Source of the DNA: an uncultured Kiritimatiellota bacterium
Lineage (GTDB): Bacteria; Verrucomicrobiota; Kiritimatiellia; RFP12; UBA1067
DNA length: 64,000 bases
NCBI GenBank assembly: GCA_934635385.1
Contig: CAKTZI010000003.1
Coordinates: 85,932 to 149,931 of the forward strand
Direction of reading: 5' to 3'
In this document: positions 28,301 through 37,669 of the stretch, piece after piece
Position numbering within the stretch: position 1 is the first letter of the stretch
Layout of the letters: each line of letters opens with the position of its first letter
The notes under the pieces: generated by a model
What the model was told of the DNA's origin: nothing
What the model saw: the letters and a program-made list of their open reading frames with translations, nothing else
The model's database searches: none
Position numbers and translations under genes: made by a program

Positions 28301-30399
28301 CCCCGGAGGACGTCGGCGCGATAGTCCTCGACTGGTCGGGCCCCGGCTTCGCGCGGCAGCCCGTCCCGGACGGCTTCCTCTGCCACCTGCCCGTGGACGT
28401 GCCGCCGCACGTCGAGCTGTCGGCGGCGCGCCCGTGGTATGTCGCAGGCGGGACGGTTCGCCTGACGGCAACCGCGAAGGACGTCGCCGGACGCGTGGTC
28501 GAGACGGGCATCGGCCTTGAAGGCGGCGAGATCCTGGCCCAGTCCGCATCGGCGTCTGCGCACGCGACCGTGGCAAACGCCGCGACGGGCACGTATGCGT
28601 TCATCGCGTGGGCGGTCGACGACGGCGGGAACGCGTCCGCGACCTCGCGGCTGGAGGTGGCCGTGCTCGCGGCGGGCGGCGACCCGGACGGGGACGGGCT
28701 CCCGAACGCGGAGGAGTTCCTCGCGGGGACGGACCCCCTCTCGGCGGACACGGACGGAGACGGCATCCCCGACGCCGAGGAGCTGCGCATCGGAACGGCC
28801 CCGGCGCGCGCCGACGCGCAGGACGACCCTGACGGCGACGGCCTCGCGAACCTCGACGAGTGGCGCCTGGGGACAGCCCCCCTGAACCCCGACACGGACG
28901 GGGACGGCCGCACGGACGGCGAGGAGGCGCGCGGCTACTTCAGCGACCCCCTGACGGCGGACTTCGCGGCGTCCGTCACGACGAACGCGGTCATCCCCTG
29001 CCGCGACGCGGACGCGGCGCGCGGGCTCTGGCGCGTCGACGGCAGTTCCCTGACGCTGGTCGACCGGGCGGGGGCCGTCTCGTTCGCCGACGGCCTCCGG
29101 CTCGACGAGCCGGGCGTTCGGGAGATCCGGCTGGACGTGTCGTTCGCCGGACGGTACGACGCGGATCTCGTCTGCCGGGTCGACGGCCGGCGGGCCGGCG
29201 CCGTCACGCTCGGCTCGTCCGGGACGCCGCAGGTGCGCGCCGTCCGCTTCCCGACGCCCTGGCTCGCGCGGGGGGCGCACGCGCTGGAGCTCGAGCTGCA
29301 GAACTTCTCGAACGACCGGCGGTTCTCGCTCTCGGACGTCGCCGTCTGCACGCCGGAGGGGCCGGACGCGGACGGCAACGGCGTCCCCGACTGGCTGGAC
29401 GCGCGCCGCCGCCGCTCGCGCTGCGACCGGGCGGGGCTCGTCCGCTCGCGCGTCTCGCCGTTCTGCCTGCGGGGGCGGGCGGCGTGCCCGGACCTCGTGG
29501 CCGTCAGCTCCGGGACGCCCGTCCGGGCGCTGCCCGGCTCCGGCTGGTGGACGGACGTGCCGCTCTCGGCGGACGCGGCGACGGACGTGACGGTCACGTA
29601 CGAGGGCGGCTTCGCGACGGAGGCGGTGCGCGTCGCCTGGGAGCCGTTCGACGTGCTTTCCGGGTCGGACGTCGTCCTGCGGCGCGGCGACGCGCTGCTC
29701 CTGTCGGCGCCGGCGGACACGTCCGTGACGCGGGACGGCGAGGCGGTGCCCCTGTCCGGCGACGGGCCGACGCCAGTCCGCTTCGGCGCGGCGGGCGCGT
29801 TCGCCCTCGCGTGCCGGGCGGCGGACGGGCGCGAGAACGCCCTGACGGTGACGGTCGTGGACGCCGGGAGCGTCGACGGGTTCCCCGTCTGGCGGGGCAA
29901 GACGAACGCCCTGGACGTGAAGGGGAGCGGGTTCGGGGCGATGTCGGTCGCGGCCGACGCGGGCGCGTCCGTCGCGGCGGTCGAGACCCGCGCGGACGGG
30001 GCGACCGTCAGCCTCGCCGTCCGGGCGGAGGGCCGCCCCGCGTGCGTCGCGTTCGGGATCCCCAACGCGGACGCGTCCGTCGCCGGCTCCGTGGAGCTGT
30101 CCCCGTTCTCGGCCTGCTACACGCTGGAGCGGAAATACTATGCCGTCGGGCGGCTCGCGGACGGCACGCGCATCGTCGAGAACCGGCTCTCCGCGTTCGA
30201 CGTGCCGCCGTCCCTGGCCCTGCGCATGACCTCCGGCTCCGGCATCTGCTTCGGGGACGGCGCCGGTCGGCTGGAGATCTCGGCGGACGACTTCGACGAG
30301 ATCGGCGACTTCTCCTACAGGTTCTACGTGCCGAAGGGGGTGCGGCATCCGTGCCAGTTCCTCCGGCTGACGAGAGGCGGAAAGGCGGTGGCCCAGTGA
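25342..30399 (+). CDS. Giant secreted protein with thrombospondin type-3 calcium repeats
   Basis: 1685 residues with signal peptide (RVGLCLALLCGGAVARA). TSP3-type Ca-binding repeats of the form DTDGDGLPD occur in clusters near residues 293-330, 535-635, 820-910 and 1113-1197, with a last one near 1340. Two similar LamG/concanavalin-like modules (~350-525 and ~635-815; FESPGVVAGPLHGQRGW and FEAPAVVPGALAGQNGW) alternate with the repeats. A PA14-like segment (~915-1010: YTGAFEGFVWIPAAGLCRFHP) and Ig-like strands follow. No enzyme domain is visible. Its stop overlaps a GTG of the next frame (GTGA at 30396-30399) and the Rhs gene starts within 10 nt, so the two probably act together at the cell surface. 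It has a strong GGAGGTG Shine-Dalgarno. Confidence 0.85.
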   Translation: MPLSRSRVGLCLALLCGGAVARADDAVGILRVDVASNGTVAVAVPFEPLAADGQVSGFLSGDFAGDGGEGSDRLWQVSSRDGSVSRSVFAGGAWADAADGTPSAARVSAGDALVFRPGPDEPMSLYVFGRVPAGDVPAATLFPGWNLLSVGYPATTGALPPFPDGTDGPFDAAGGRLDADGVPWWSAFWGTNAADVAVSWPRPRPTDAPDILSADGAPRIAALAVDAVRASAALDVDTGGRVTDLLRRSLDDGDVASSPWTHLARLPGDSGAAAWADALPDGGTRAVLYLAADAARDTDGDGLPDAVERFVHGTSPLLADTDGDGIRDGLEVAWGLDPLRDEGIGSARFVETFESPGVVAGPLHGQRGWRATRPEAAVVQTRTAHAGKAALSLSGDADDGGEPVFVERAVTNAGRVVWIDAWQLAQAAHPSALAAPADFAGCYCFAADGSVLMLDGGAWRTNAVRAVRLGAWVRVTFRLDYPNRLWDLYVDGVLAGRDLRMGGGPAAFRGIGAAGDGETALDDVAISERRPFGLSSDGDGLPDEWEMRHFGTLDRDGTGDADGDGLSDLDEFRHRTDPLLKDTDGDGLPDAAEVRFYGTDPRSPDTDGDGVPDADEIRAGADPLVAGDGDGDAFEESFEAPAVVPGALAGQNGWTVSDPSAAVVQGSAVRTGAAALRIANESEGGRVFLERGFPDVGETVWVDVWQVAKPVGDVPASLGGDYAGAYLFDPQGRTVMCDGGTFVTNARVRVALDTWQRATVRLDYAARTWNLYVGGVLAGRNLRMGPDAGPFRGLGAVGEGETVLDDVRVTRSRPQGLSADGDALPDDWELRHFGSLDRTGRGDADGDGVSDLDEWRAGTDPNSPDTDGDGLPDRWEIRCGTDPNDPSDAHADPDGDGMDNLEEFRQGTDPLAFEPDVRRRRAGLWVGRLPDGSYTGAFEGFVWIPAAGLCRFHPTPASAEVWIDGARVPEAGAELAAGWHALRVVASPEDVGAIVLDWSGPGFARQPVPDGFLCHLPVDVPPHVELSAARPWYVAGGTVRLTATAKDVAGRVVETGIGLEGGEILAQSASASAHATVANAATGTYAFIAWAVDDGGNASATSRLEVAVLAAGGDPDGDGLPNAEEFLAGTDPLSADTDGDGIPDAEELRIGTAPARADAQDDPDGDGLANLDEWRLGTAPLNPDTDGDGRTDGEEARGYFSDPLTADFAASVTTNAVIPCRDADAARGLWRVDGSSLTLVDRAGAVSFADGLRLDEPGVREIRLDVSFAGRYDADLVCRVDGRRAGAVTLGSSGTPQVRAVRFPTPWLARGAHALELELQNFSNDRRFSLSDVAVCTPEGPDADGNGVPDWLDARRRRSRCDRAGLVRSRVSPFCLRGRAACPDLVAVSSGTPVRALPGSGWWTDVPLSADAATDVTVTYEGGFATEAVRVAWEPFDVLSGSDVVLRRGDALLLSAPADTSVTRDGEAVPLSGDGPTPVRFGAAGAFALACRAADGRENALTVTVVDAGSVDGFPVWRGKTNALDVKGSGFGAMSVAADAGASVAAVETRADGATVSLAVRAEGRPACVAFGIPNADASVAGSVELSPFSACYTLERKYYAVGRLADGTRIVENRLSAFDVPPSLALRMTSGSGICFGDGAGRLEISADDFDEIGDFSYRFYVPKGVRHPCQFLRLTRGGKAVAQ

Positions 30400-30404
30400 C
30401 AGTG

Positions 30405-33400
30405 ATGAAGAGGCTCCTGTTCCTGTTCGCGTACGCGCTCGCGCTCGTCGCCGCGCTGCTGGCGGCGCTGCCGTGGACGGCTCCGTCCGCGTTCGCCGGC
30501 GCAGCCAGTTCAGCGTCCAACGCGGACATCGACGATAATAAGGACGATCCGGACGACAATGACGACGACGAGGACGACGAGGAGGAGGGCGGCGACGAGG
30601 ACGATCCGCCATCTCCGCCGCCGCCGGATCCGCCTGACCCTCCGGAGCCTCCGCCCCCGCCGCCTCCCCCTCCTGACCCTCCGCCGACGCCGCCGTCGCC
30701 GCCGGACGGCGGGGATCCGCCGGACGACGGCCCGGACGAGCCGGACGAGCCGACGACGCCGGATCCCGTCGGCTACGTCTCGGGGAACGTGTACGAGGCG
30801 GTGACAGACCTGCGCATTCCCTGCCCGGACGTCGATCTCGTGTTCCGCCGCTCGTACAGCTCGCACTCGGACGTGTCCGGCGACCTCGGCTACGGCTGGT
30901 CCCACTCCTACGACTGGCGCGTCCTCCGGACGGGCGGCAAGGTCATCGTCCGCGCGTCCGGGACGGGCGGCGCGTCGGACACGTGCTACGCGTTCAAGCC
31001 CGTCCAGTCGGGGCAGGCGGTCGTCAATTCCGGCGGGCACTGCCTGTCGCGGCGCGCGGACGGCCGGTACGTGCTGACGACGGCCGACAGGACGCGCTAC
31101 GCGTTCACGGGCGGAGACCGGCTCTCGTCGGTCACGACGTGGAACGGCACGCGGATCGCCGTGCTGCGCGACGGGTCCGGCAGGATCCGTCGCGTCCGCC
31201 ACGCCAACGGCAGGGAACTTGTCTTCTCCTATTCGGAGGACGGGGCGCTCGTTCGCGTCGGGACGCCGGACCCCGCCGTCTGGGTGGAGTTCTCGCAGCG
31301 GACGTCCGGCGACGTCCGGCGGCTTGAGCGCGTCGTGCGCCATGACAGGGGCGGGGCCTCGACGAACGCATACGCATACGTCAGCAAGCCCCGTCCGGGA
31401 ACCTGGCGGACGCCCCCGTCGATCTACGCGGCCTACTACAGTGCTGCGGCGAGCGGCCCGTGCCTGCCCGTGTCGACGTACCGGAGTCCGTCCGGACAGG
31501 AGACCGTGCCCGTGCTGTCGCGCAAGACGGACGCGAACGGAATCTCCGCCGTCTACGAGTATGACCGCCTGACGGACGGGCCGAAGGTCCGCTGCCGCAG
31601 CATGGAGATGACGGGCGGGCTCTTCGCCACCGTGCTCTCCTATTACGACGGCTACACCGTGGAGCGCAAGGCGACGGCCTTCGGGACGTCGAGGACCCTG
31701 TACGGCTACGACTCCGGCCGCCGCGAGACGGAGCGGCGGACGGGTTCTGAACGGCTTCTCACGTCCTACGACAGCCAGGGGAACGTCGCGTGGACGGTGC
31801 GGACGAACGCGACGCACGCCCTCTCCGTCCTCCGGACCTACGACGGCCGGCACCGGAACGTCTCCGTCGCGACGGCGTTCGACGCGGCGCCGGCGCGCGA
31901 AACGCGGTTTGGCTGGGACGACGTGCGCGGCGCCATGAACCGCGTCGTCACGCCGGAGGGGCGCGTCCGGGAGTGGACGACGAACGGCTTCGACGTCGTG
32001 GAGTACGGGGCTGGGCGCGGCGACGCGCGCCTCGTCACGTACCGCGTCTGCGACACGAACGGGCACGTCCGGGCCGTCCTCGGCCCGGACGGCGGGCGCA
32101 CGGACGTCACCTACCATCCAGACGGCTCCGTCGCCGCCGTCGAGGCGGAGGGCCTGCCGCGCGTCGCCTACGCCTACGACGCGCTCGGCCACGTCGCCGC
32201 CGTCGCGCGGCCGGGGCCGGACGGATGCGAAAGGACGGTTTCGTATGCGAACAACTGGCGCGGGAAGCCGACCGGAATCTCGTACCCCGACGGCACGTCG
32301 GAGAGCCTCGCCTACGACGGCGAGGGCACGAGGGCCGTCCGCCGTGTGGACGCGCTCGGACGCGAGGACGTCTACCGCTGGACGCTCGGCCTCCCCGTCC
32401 ACGCCGCGCGCGTCGCCGACGGCGTGACGAACGCGCTCTACGCGGTCTCGCACGACCCGCAGCTCAACGTCGTCGCCGTCGACGACCCCCTCGGCCGCCG
32501 CGCCGAGTCGTACGTCCTCGACGAGATCGGGCGCGTCGTCGCGGTCGCGAACCTGGAGGGGCAGGTCCTCCGGCGCACGTACGCGCTGGGGAACATGGTC
32601 GCGTCCGAGACGCGCTTCGACGGCACGTCCGTCGCCTACGGCTACGATTCGGACGCGAACCTCGCCACGGTCGCCTACCCGGACGGCACGCTCCGCTTCG
32701 GCTACGACGGCGACGGGCTCATGACCTCGGCGGAGGGCGCGGCGGGGCTCGTCTCGAACGCCTACGACGCCGCGGCCGGCTGGCTCGACGCCTCGCGCGG
32801 CGCGGACGGGAGCTGGGTGCGGTATGCCCGCTCGGACGGCGGCGCCGTGACGGCGCGCGTCTCCGTCGCGGGGACGGCGGCGTACGCCTACGACAAGGCG
32901 GGGCGGCGCGTGCGTTCGGCCTCGCCTGTCGGGACGCTCGCGTTCGGCTACTGCCCGTGGAACGGGCTGCTCGCGGCGGTCACGAACGCGAACGGCACCG
33001 TGACGTCGTACGCCTACGACGTGATGGACCGCGTGACGAACGTCACGTGGACGACGGCGGGGCGGGGCCGTCCTCGGCGGCTTCGCCTACGAATACGACG
33101 CCGTCGGTCGCATCGTCGCGCGGGAGCACGCGCTCGGCACGAGCCGCTTCGACCGCGCCTACGCCTACGACGGCCTCGACCGCCTCGTGTCCGACGGCGG
33201 CGTGTCGTACGCCTACGACGCGGCGGGCAACCGCACGGCGAAGCGCGGCGACGCCGGGGGCGACGTCGCCTACGCGCTGGGGGCGGGCGACCGCCTCGCG
33301 TCGTGGACGGGCGGCGCGTACGGGCACGACGCGGCGGGGTGCGTCACGCGCATCGCGCGCGGCGCGGACACGTGGGACCTCGCGTGGAACGGCCAGTGCC

Positions 33401-34341
33401 AGCTCGTCTCGGTCGCCACGAACGGCGCCTTCGCCGAATCGTATTCGTACGACGCGCTCGGACGGCGCGCCTCGACGACGAGCGCGGAGGGGACGGAGCG
33501 GCACGTCTACGACGAGAGCTGGCAGGTCGTCGCGGATGTCGACGAGAGCGGCAGCGTCGTCCGATCCTACGAGTGGGGCGAGGGCGTCGACCGGCTGCTC
33601 GCCGTGAGGATCGGCAGCCGCACCTACACGGCTCTGACGGACATTCAGGGCACGGTCTGGGGCTACGCGGACGAGAGGGGCGCCGTCGTCGCGCGCTGGA
33701 CGTACGACGCCTGGGGCAACGTCCTGTTGGAGGAGATCGCCGAAGGAGCCGAGGCGCTGCGTGCGGTGCGCTACCGCTTCCAGGGGCGCGAGCGCTCGGC
33801 GGCGACGGGGCTCGCCAGCTTCCGCATGAGGTGGTACGACCCGGCGACGGGCCGCTGGCTCTCCAAGGACCCCATCGGCCTCAGCGGCGGCCTGAATTTG
33901 TATGCGTTCTGTGCCAATAACAGTCTAAGTTATGTTGACCCAAGTGGACGAATCATAATGATTTCGCCGCATCCTGATCCATCCAATTGGGGTTGCCCGC
34001 CTCCAGATTGGCACAAGCGAGATCGAGACCGACGGAATCAGCCACTACCTCAAGCACCTCCTTCAGATAGCTGTGAGCCTGGATGGAAGAAACTTCCGGC
34101 ATGGCAGTCTCAATATCATGATAACGGAACTGGGGCTGCCGAACAAAAATACATTCATCCGGATGGTCGTGAAGTCGTATATGATGGAGACACAGGAAAA
34201 CCCATTACCGACCCGGCTTTGCAAGGAACGTATAATTACGTGAATCCTGCAACAAAAGGTGATAGTGCTTGGACGTGGACATGGCGCAGTATTGGTCATT
34301 TTGGCGCGGACATCCTGCCTTATCTGATTTGGGGTAACTAA
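30405..34341 (+). CDS. Secreted Rhs/YD-repeat protein with GC-shifted C-terminal tip; apparent +1 frameshift
   Basis: Signal peptide (MKRLLFLFAYALALVAALLA), a highly acidic linker (~residues 44-66) and a proline-rich linker (~67-105), then a DUF6531-like start (GYVSGNVYEAVTDLRIPCPDVDLVFRRSYSS) and many YD repeats (YAYDALGHVAAV; SYAYDAAGNRTAK). The Rhs core ends in RFQGRERSAATGLASFRMRWYDP and ATGRWLSKDPIGL. After about 33890 the protein becomes a unique ~130-residue tip (PDGREVVYDGDTGKPITDP; YNYVNP; HFGADILPYLIWGN) and base composition changes from GC-rich to about 45% GC. The core is read in frame 3 to ~33058 and in frame 1 from ~33067. One extra G in a GGGGCGGGG stretch (33059-33067) explains the break: a real mutation, programmed shift or assembly error. 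The tip resembles short C-terminal toxin-like domains of other Rhs proteins. Confidence 0.82.
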
Positions 34342-34343
34342 TA

Positions 34344-34877
34344 ATGAAAGTGGCATTACGTAAGTTCCTACAGGTATTTGTGAAAGTTTCTTGCGTGTTG
34401 TTCGCTTGTCTTGTGCTGCTAGAAGCGTATATTTTTTGTTTCTTTACTTTTTGTCGAAAGGAATGGATTTTTGAAGGCGAGGGATGTGATATCTGCCATG
34501 TGGTGAGAGGAACTGATGACCAGGATGATTTGCATTTTAGGTTTGATGATTATTCCTCGACTAATGGCGTTTATACGTTTCAGGCTTCTCTTCGGGACGT
34601 CGAATTAGAGGATATTTTGTCCGCGACCATTTGTGTTGAGAAGAAGAGCAGGGATTCATATCCCATGTGCCAAGCAAAATTTGCATTGGATATGAAACAA
34701 ACAGGATGCGGAGTTGCCTTTAGCGCAAGACTTCCCGTTGAATTTGCACCCAAAGAGCCAGAAGAGACATTGAACATCGAAGTGTCCTTTTCTGCAGTGA
34801 ATGCTTATAAGAAGTTGATGAAGCCTTTTCGCATGGAGTTTAAGTCTGAAGTGGTTCGACATTTTAAATCCGTGTAG
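34344..34877 (+). CDS. Low-GC membrane-anchored protein, candidate Rhs immunity protein
   Basis: 177 residues starting 2 nt after the Rhs stop. It has one N-terminal transmembrane helix (VSCVLFACLVLLEAYIFCFF) and an extracytoplasmic domain of alternating strands (LHFRFDDYSSTNGVYTFQASL; TLNIEVSFSAVNAYKKL). I do not recognise the family. The first gene after an Rhs tip usually encodes the cognate immunity protein, and the shared low GC and tight spacing support that reading. It is inference from position only. Confidence 0.7.
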   Translation: MKVALRKFLQVFVKVSCVLFACLVLLEAYIFCFFTFCRKEWIFEGEGCDICHVVRGTDDQDDLHFRFDDYSSTNGVYTFQASLRDVELEDILSATICVEKKSRDSYPMCQAKFALDMKQTGCGVAFSARLPVEFAPKEPEETLNIEVSFSAVNAYKKLMKPFRMEFKSEVVRHFKSV

Positions 34878-34957
34878 AGATGATCCCTTTGAGACATATT
34901 TTGCATTTGCGATTGGGTTGTGTTGATGACGCATGCCACTGTCAAAATAATAGGACG

Positions 34958-35533
34958 ATGCGCTTGCTTAGGTGTCTATTGTTTTGTTTTTTTGCGTTAC
35001 TTGATTGCAAAATGCCAGTTCAAGCTGCTCCATTTTACAATGAGATGGCGCAACTTCCTGAATTGGCGAAATGCATCTTCGTGACAGGGCAGAAATTTGA
35101 AAGCTATGACTTTACGCCTTCTGAGTTCTCATTTGGAAGTACGGGCATTGTGTATTGGGCGAGGTTCAGGCCGCAACATGCCTTGCCTCATAAGGTCTGG
35201 GTGACATACCCAAAGGATGGACGCGTCAGCTGGAAGCGAGCTGAACAGGTGATGAGAGGATTCTCGGCGCGGTTAGTAGTCAAGCATGGACAGACAAGAT
35301 TGGAAGTTCCGTCTCATACAGGGATTCCGATTGTTTATCGGGATTTCTTGCCAGAAGGTATCTCGTTTTATGTTGGGCACACATTGTTTGTATTTCATGC
35401 TGGTGAATTTGACTGGCGTTATGATGATGAGATCGAGTTGACTCTTGAGGTTCAGTCTCCTGTATCTCAAGAATCATACTTACGATTGGTGAAACCTAAA
35501 CTGACAGTGAGCGAACTCCCCTATCTTCGATAA
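34958..35533 (+). CDS. Hypothetical secreted protein in the Rhs cargo array
   Basis: 191 residues from ATG 34958, chosen because it begins a signal peptide (MRLLRCLLFCFFALLDCKMPVQA) and is preceded by AGGA; an in-frame ATG at 34880 would give a 26-residue polar extension. The mature part is beta-rich (FSFGSTGIVYWARFRP; ISFYVGHTLFVFHAGEFDW). It shares low GC and general layout (membrane signal then beta domain) with the gene before it, so it may be a second immunity-type or duplicated cargo gene. Function unknown. Confidence 0.65.
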   Translation: MRLLRCLLFCFFALLDCKMPVQAAPFYNEMAQLPELAKCIFVTGQKFESYDFTPSEFSFGSTGIVYWARFRPQHALPHKVWVTYPKDGRVSWKRAEQVMRGFSARLVVKHGQTRLEVPSHTGIPIVYRDFLPEGISFYVGHTLFVFHAGEFDWRYDDEIELTLEVQSPVSQESYLRLVKPKLTVSELPYLR

Positions 35534-35974
35534 ATGAAAAGAATTTTCTCTATTTGTGCGTTTGTTTTCTTGTTAGGCATGGTGGCCATTTACGTTGTCT
35601 TGGGAATCCGCTTGGTTTTTTGCGCGGTCGTATTTACGGATGCAAAAGAGTTGTCTAGTATGGCAGTGGAGTCCCTTGGTGACTTTGTTTTCTTTTGCCT
35701 CTGTGCACGGCTTCTTCTTTTGCTCGTGCGGCAGGGCAAGATATCAAATGCCTATGTCTGGTGGTTCATTCTTGCCGTTATGTGGATTGGGGTTTCACGG
35801 GTTTGGGCTTCTCGGATAAGGGCCTTGCTAGAAACGTGGTTCTGCCTAGGCAATCCTAAGTATTGGCTTCTGCTTGTCCATTCTTTTGTTGCATCCCCTG
35901 TTTTCGTGGCTTTTGCGCTTGCCGTAAGGGATGTTGCCAACCGTAAAGGATTTGCCCCGAACCGAGGTGAATGA
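35534..35974 (+). CDS. Hypothetical four-helix membrane protein in the Rhs cargo array
   Basis: 146 residues with four predicted transmembrane helices (ICAFVFLLGMVAIYVVLGI; FVFFCLCARLLLLLV; WWFILAVMWIGVSRVW; LLVHSFVASPVFVAFALAV). It starts immediately after the previous stop codon and its own stop overlaps the next start (ATGATG at 35971-35976), so translation is coupled along the array. No family recognised. Low GC places it with the horizontally acquired block. Confidence 0.65.
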   Translation: MKRIFSICAFVFLLGMVAIYVVLGIRLVFCAVVFTDAKELSSMAVESLGDFVFFCLCARLLLLLVRQGKISNAYVWWFILAVMWIGVSRVWASRIRALLETWFCLGNPKYWLLLVHSFVASPVFVAFALAVRDVANRKGFAPNRGE

Positions 35975-36648
35975 TGCGAAATGCTGATGATTGCCGGACA
36001 TTTAGATTGCTAAAGGCACAGGCATTGCGAGGCGATGCCGAACTGATGTGGCTTGTGGGGACGGCGTATCGAGATGGGCATTTTCACTGCATCGGACGGG
36101 AGTCGGACGTGCCTGTCCGTCGGAATCTCAGGCTTGCTGTGCATTGGCTTGAAAGGGCGGCCGAAAAGCGCAGCACTGGGGGCATGGTCGATTTGGCGGC
36201 GGTGCTGTACCAACAGGGTTTGAATGCCAAAGATGCTGAAATGAGACGGTCGAAGTTTGTTGAGGCACTTCGTTGGGAGCGGTGTGCTTGGCGTCATGGC
36301 GAATCTCTTGCCGCTTGGAATGTGGCAATCACATGTTCGGCGTTAGGTCGCCGCAAGGCTTGTTTTAAGTGGCTCTGCAATTCTTATAGAAGTGGAGGAG
36401 AAGACTTGGAGGCCATTGCGTTGTGCTACGCTGCGGGGTATGGAGTGCGTAAAGATGCGGCAAAAGCACGGACGTTATTGAGAAAAGCCAAAAGGCAGTG
36501 CCATGCGGCGGCCGTTGATTCTAAGGTTGTCACAAATCTTCTTGCCAAATTGCGTCGTGGTACGAGTATCGAAATCAAGGAGCCGATTACTCGAATGATA
36601 GGGGCATTGGCGACAGAGAACGTCGAATCGTCAGACGGATTTGCCTGA
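35971..36648 (+). CDS. Sel1-like repeat protein
   Basis: 225 residues of short helical pairs matching Sel1/TPR-like repeats (ALRGDAELMWLVGTAYRDG; AVHWLERAAEKRSTGGMVDLAAVLYQQG; AIALCYAAGYGVRKDAAKARTLLRKAKRQ). No signal peptide, so probably cytoplasmic. Sel1-repeat proteins are frequent neighbours of polymorphic toxins, where some act as immunity proteins, which fits the position behind an Rhs tip. The start overlaps the previous stop. Confidence 0.78.
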   Translation: MMRNADDCRTFRLLKAQALRGDAELMWLVGTAYRDGHFHCIGRESDVPVRRNLRLAVHWLERAAEKRSTGGMVDLAAVLYQQGLNAKDAEMRRSKFVEALRWERCAWRHGESLAAWNVAITCSALGRRKACFKWLCNSYRSGGEDLEAIALCYAAGYGVRKDAAKARTLLRKAKRQCHAAAVDSKVVTNLLAKLRRGTSIEIKEPITRMIGALATENVESSDGFA

Positions 36649-36677
36649 GTATTTGTTTCAGATGAAGAGGCTTAAAG

Positions 36678-37508
36678 ATGAAGAAGATTTGCGTGTTGAT
36701 TTTATTCTTGACGGGGACAATTTTGGGTTTGGCCGTTTGGTGGCTTTCTGACAGGAGTGCACCGTCGAGTCGAGAAACGTTTCGTTCACCGGTACGGTCA
36801 GTGCCCGTTTCTCGGCGACAACCTCTGCCGCAGATCGCGGCCAACGCCGAAGATCAGGTGCCGTTGGTACGGCAGTCGGTGGAAGCCGTGCGTTTGCCGC
36901 AAGTCGTGCCGACGGCGGCCAAGGAAATGTTGCGTTCGATGCCGGAACAAGATGCAACCTTAACCGCGTCGTCGTCCGCCATCGTTCGGCTGGCGGCTGA
37001 GAAGAGCCAACTAATGGACGACCTGCTGAACGAGGAGCCGATTCCATCCGACTACGGACAGGTGATGGTCGGTCTCTTTCGCGACCGCAGCCAGGACGTC
37101 TACACGCGCGACTTCGCCGTCCAGCACATCGGCCTCTACGCCGAGGCCCTGCATCGTCGTGGCGCATACGCCCCGTCCTCGCCGGAGGCGGCGCAGCTGC
37201 GCAAGGCCCTCGATGCGGCGGCGGACGAGACGCGCACGATCGTCGCGGCGGCGGCGTTCCGCGCGCTGGACGATCTCGCGGCGTTCGATCCGCATGTCGA
37301 TGCCCGGCGACTGGACGCGCGCCTTGTCGCCTGTGCCGCCGACGCCTTGGCCGCGCCCGCCGCGCGCGTGATGGCGGTGCAGCTCTGCGGTGAGCGGAAG
37401 GTCGCCGCATCCCGCAGCCTCCTGAAGCGCCTCGCGGACGACCCAAAGGCGAACGCCGTCGTGCGAAAGGCGGCGTCCCACGCCTTGTTGGCATTTGAGT
37501 GGCGATGA
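36678..37508 (+). CDS. Membrane-anchored HEAT-like helical repeat protein
   Basis: 276 residues. An N-terminal transmembrane anchor (ICVLILFLTGTILGLAVWWL) is followed by a linker and alpha-helical pairs rich in Ala and Leu (TIVAAAAFRALDDLAAFDPHV; RVMAVQLCGERKVAASRSLLKRLADD; AVVRKAASHALLAFEWR) typical of HEAT/ARM-like scaffolds. GC rises from low in the first third to chromosomal levels in the rest, so the gene may straddle the edge of the acquired segment. Function unknown; protein-protein interaction is likely. Confidence 0.65.
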   Translation: MKKICVLILFLTGTILGLAVWWLSDRSAPSSRETFRSPVRSVPVSRRQPLPQIAANAEDQVPLVRQSVEAVRLPQVVPTAAKEMLRSMPEQDATLTASSSAIVRLAAEKSQLMDDLLNEEPIPSDYGQVMVGLFRDRSQDVYTRDFAVQHIGLYAEALHRRGAYAPSSPEAAQLRKALDAAADETRTIVAAAAFRALDDLAAFDPHVDARRLDARLVACAADALAAPAARVMAVQLCGERKVAASRSLLKRLADDPKANAVVRKAASHALLAFEWR

Positions 37509-37669
37509 CGAACCCTATTCGCTTGGACAATGACAGTGGCAGTGGTGATGGCAATTCATGCAAGATTCACTGGGTGTGTAGTTCTAATGGGAAAGCACCT
37601 ACAACTTGTCGTGGAGGCGGTTCGGCACAATTTCCAAGTTGCGCGCCATCTCAATGGAAAAGGTTTTAC

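Noticed and set aside
25312..30612. 1766-codon open frame on the minus strand opposite the TSP3 protein
   Set aside because: It is antisense to a gene with a signal peptide, clear repeats, promoter and Shine-Dalgarno. The translation is Arg/Ala/Val-rich without motifs, as expected from a GC-rich shadow frame.
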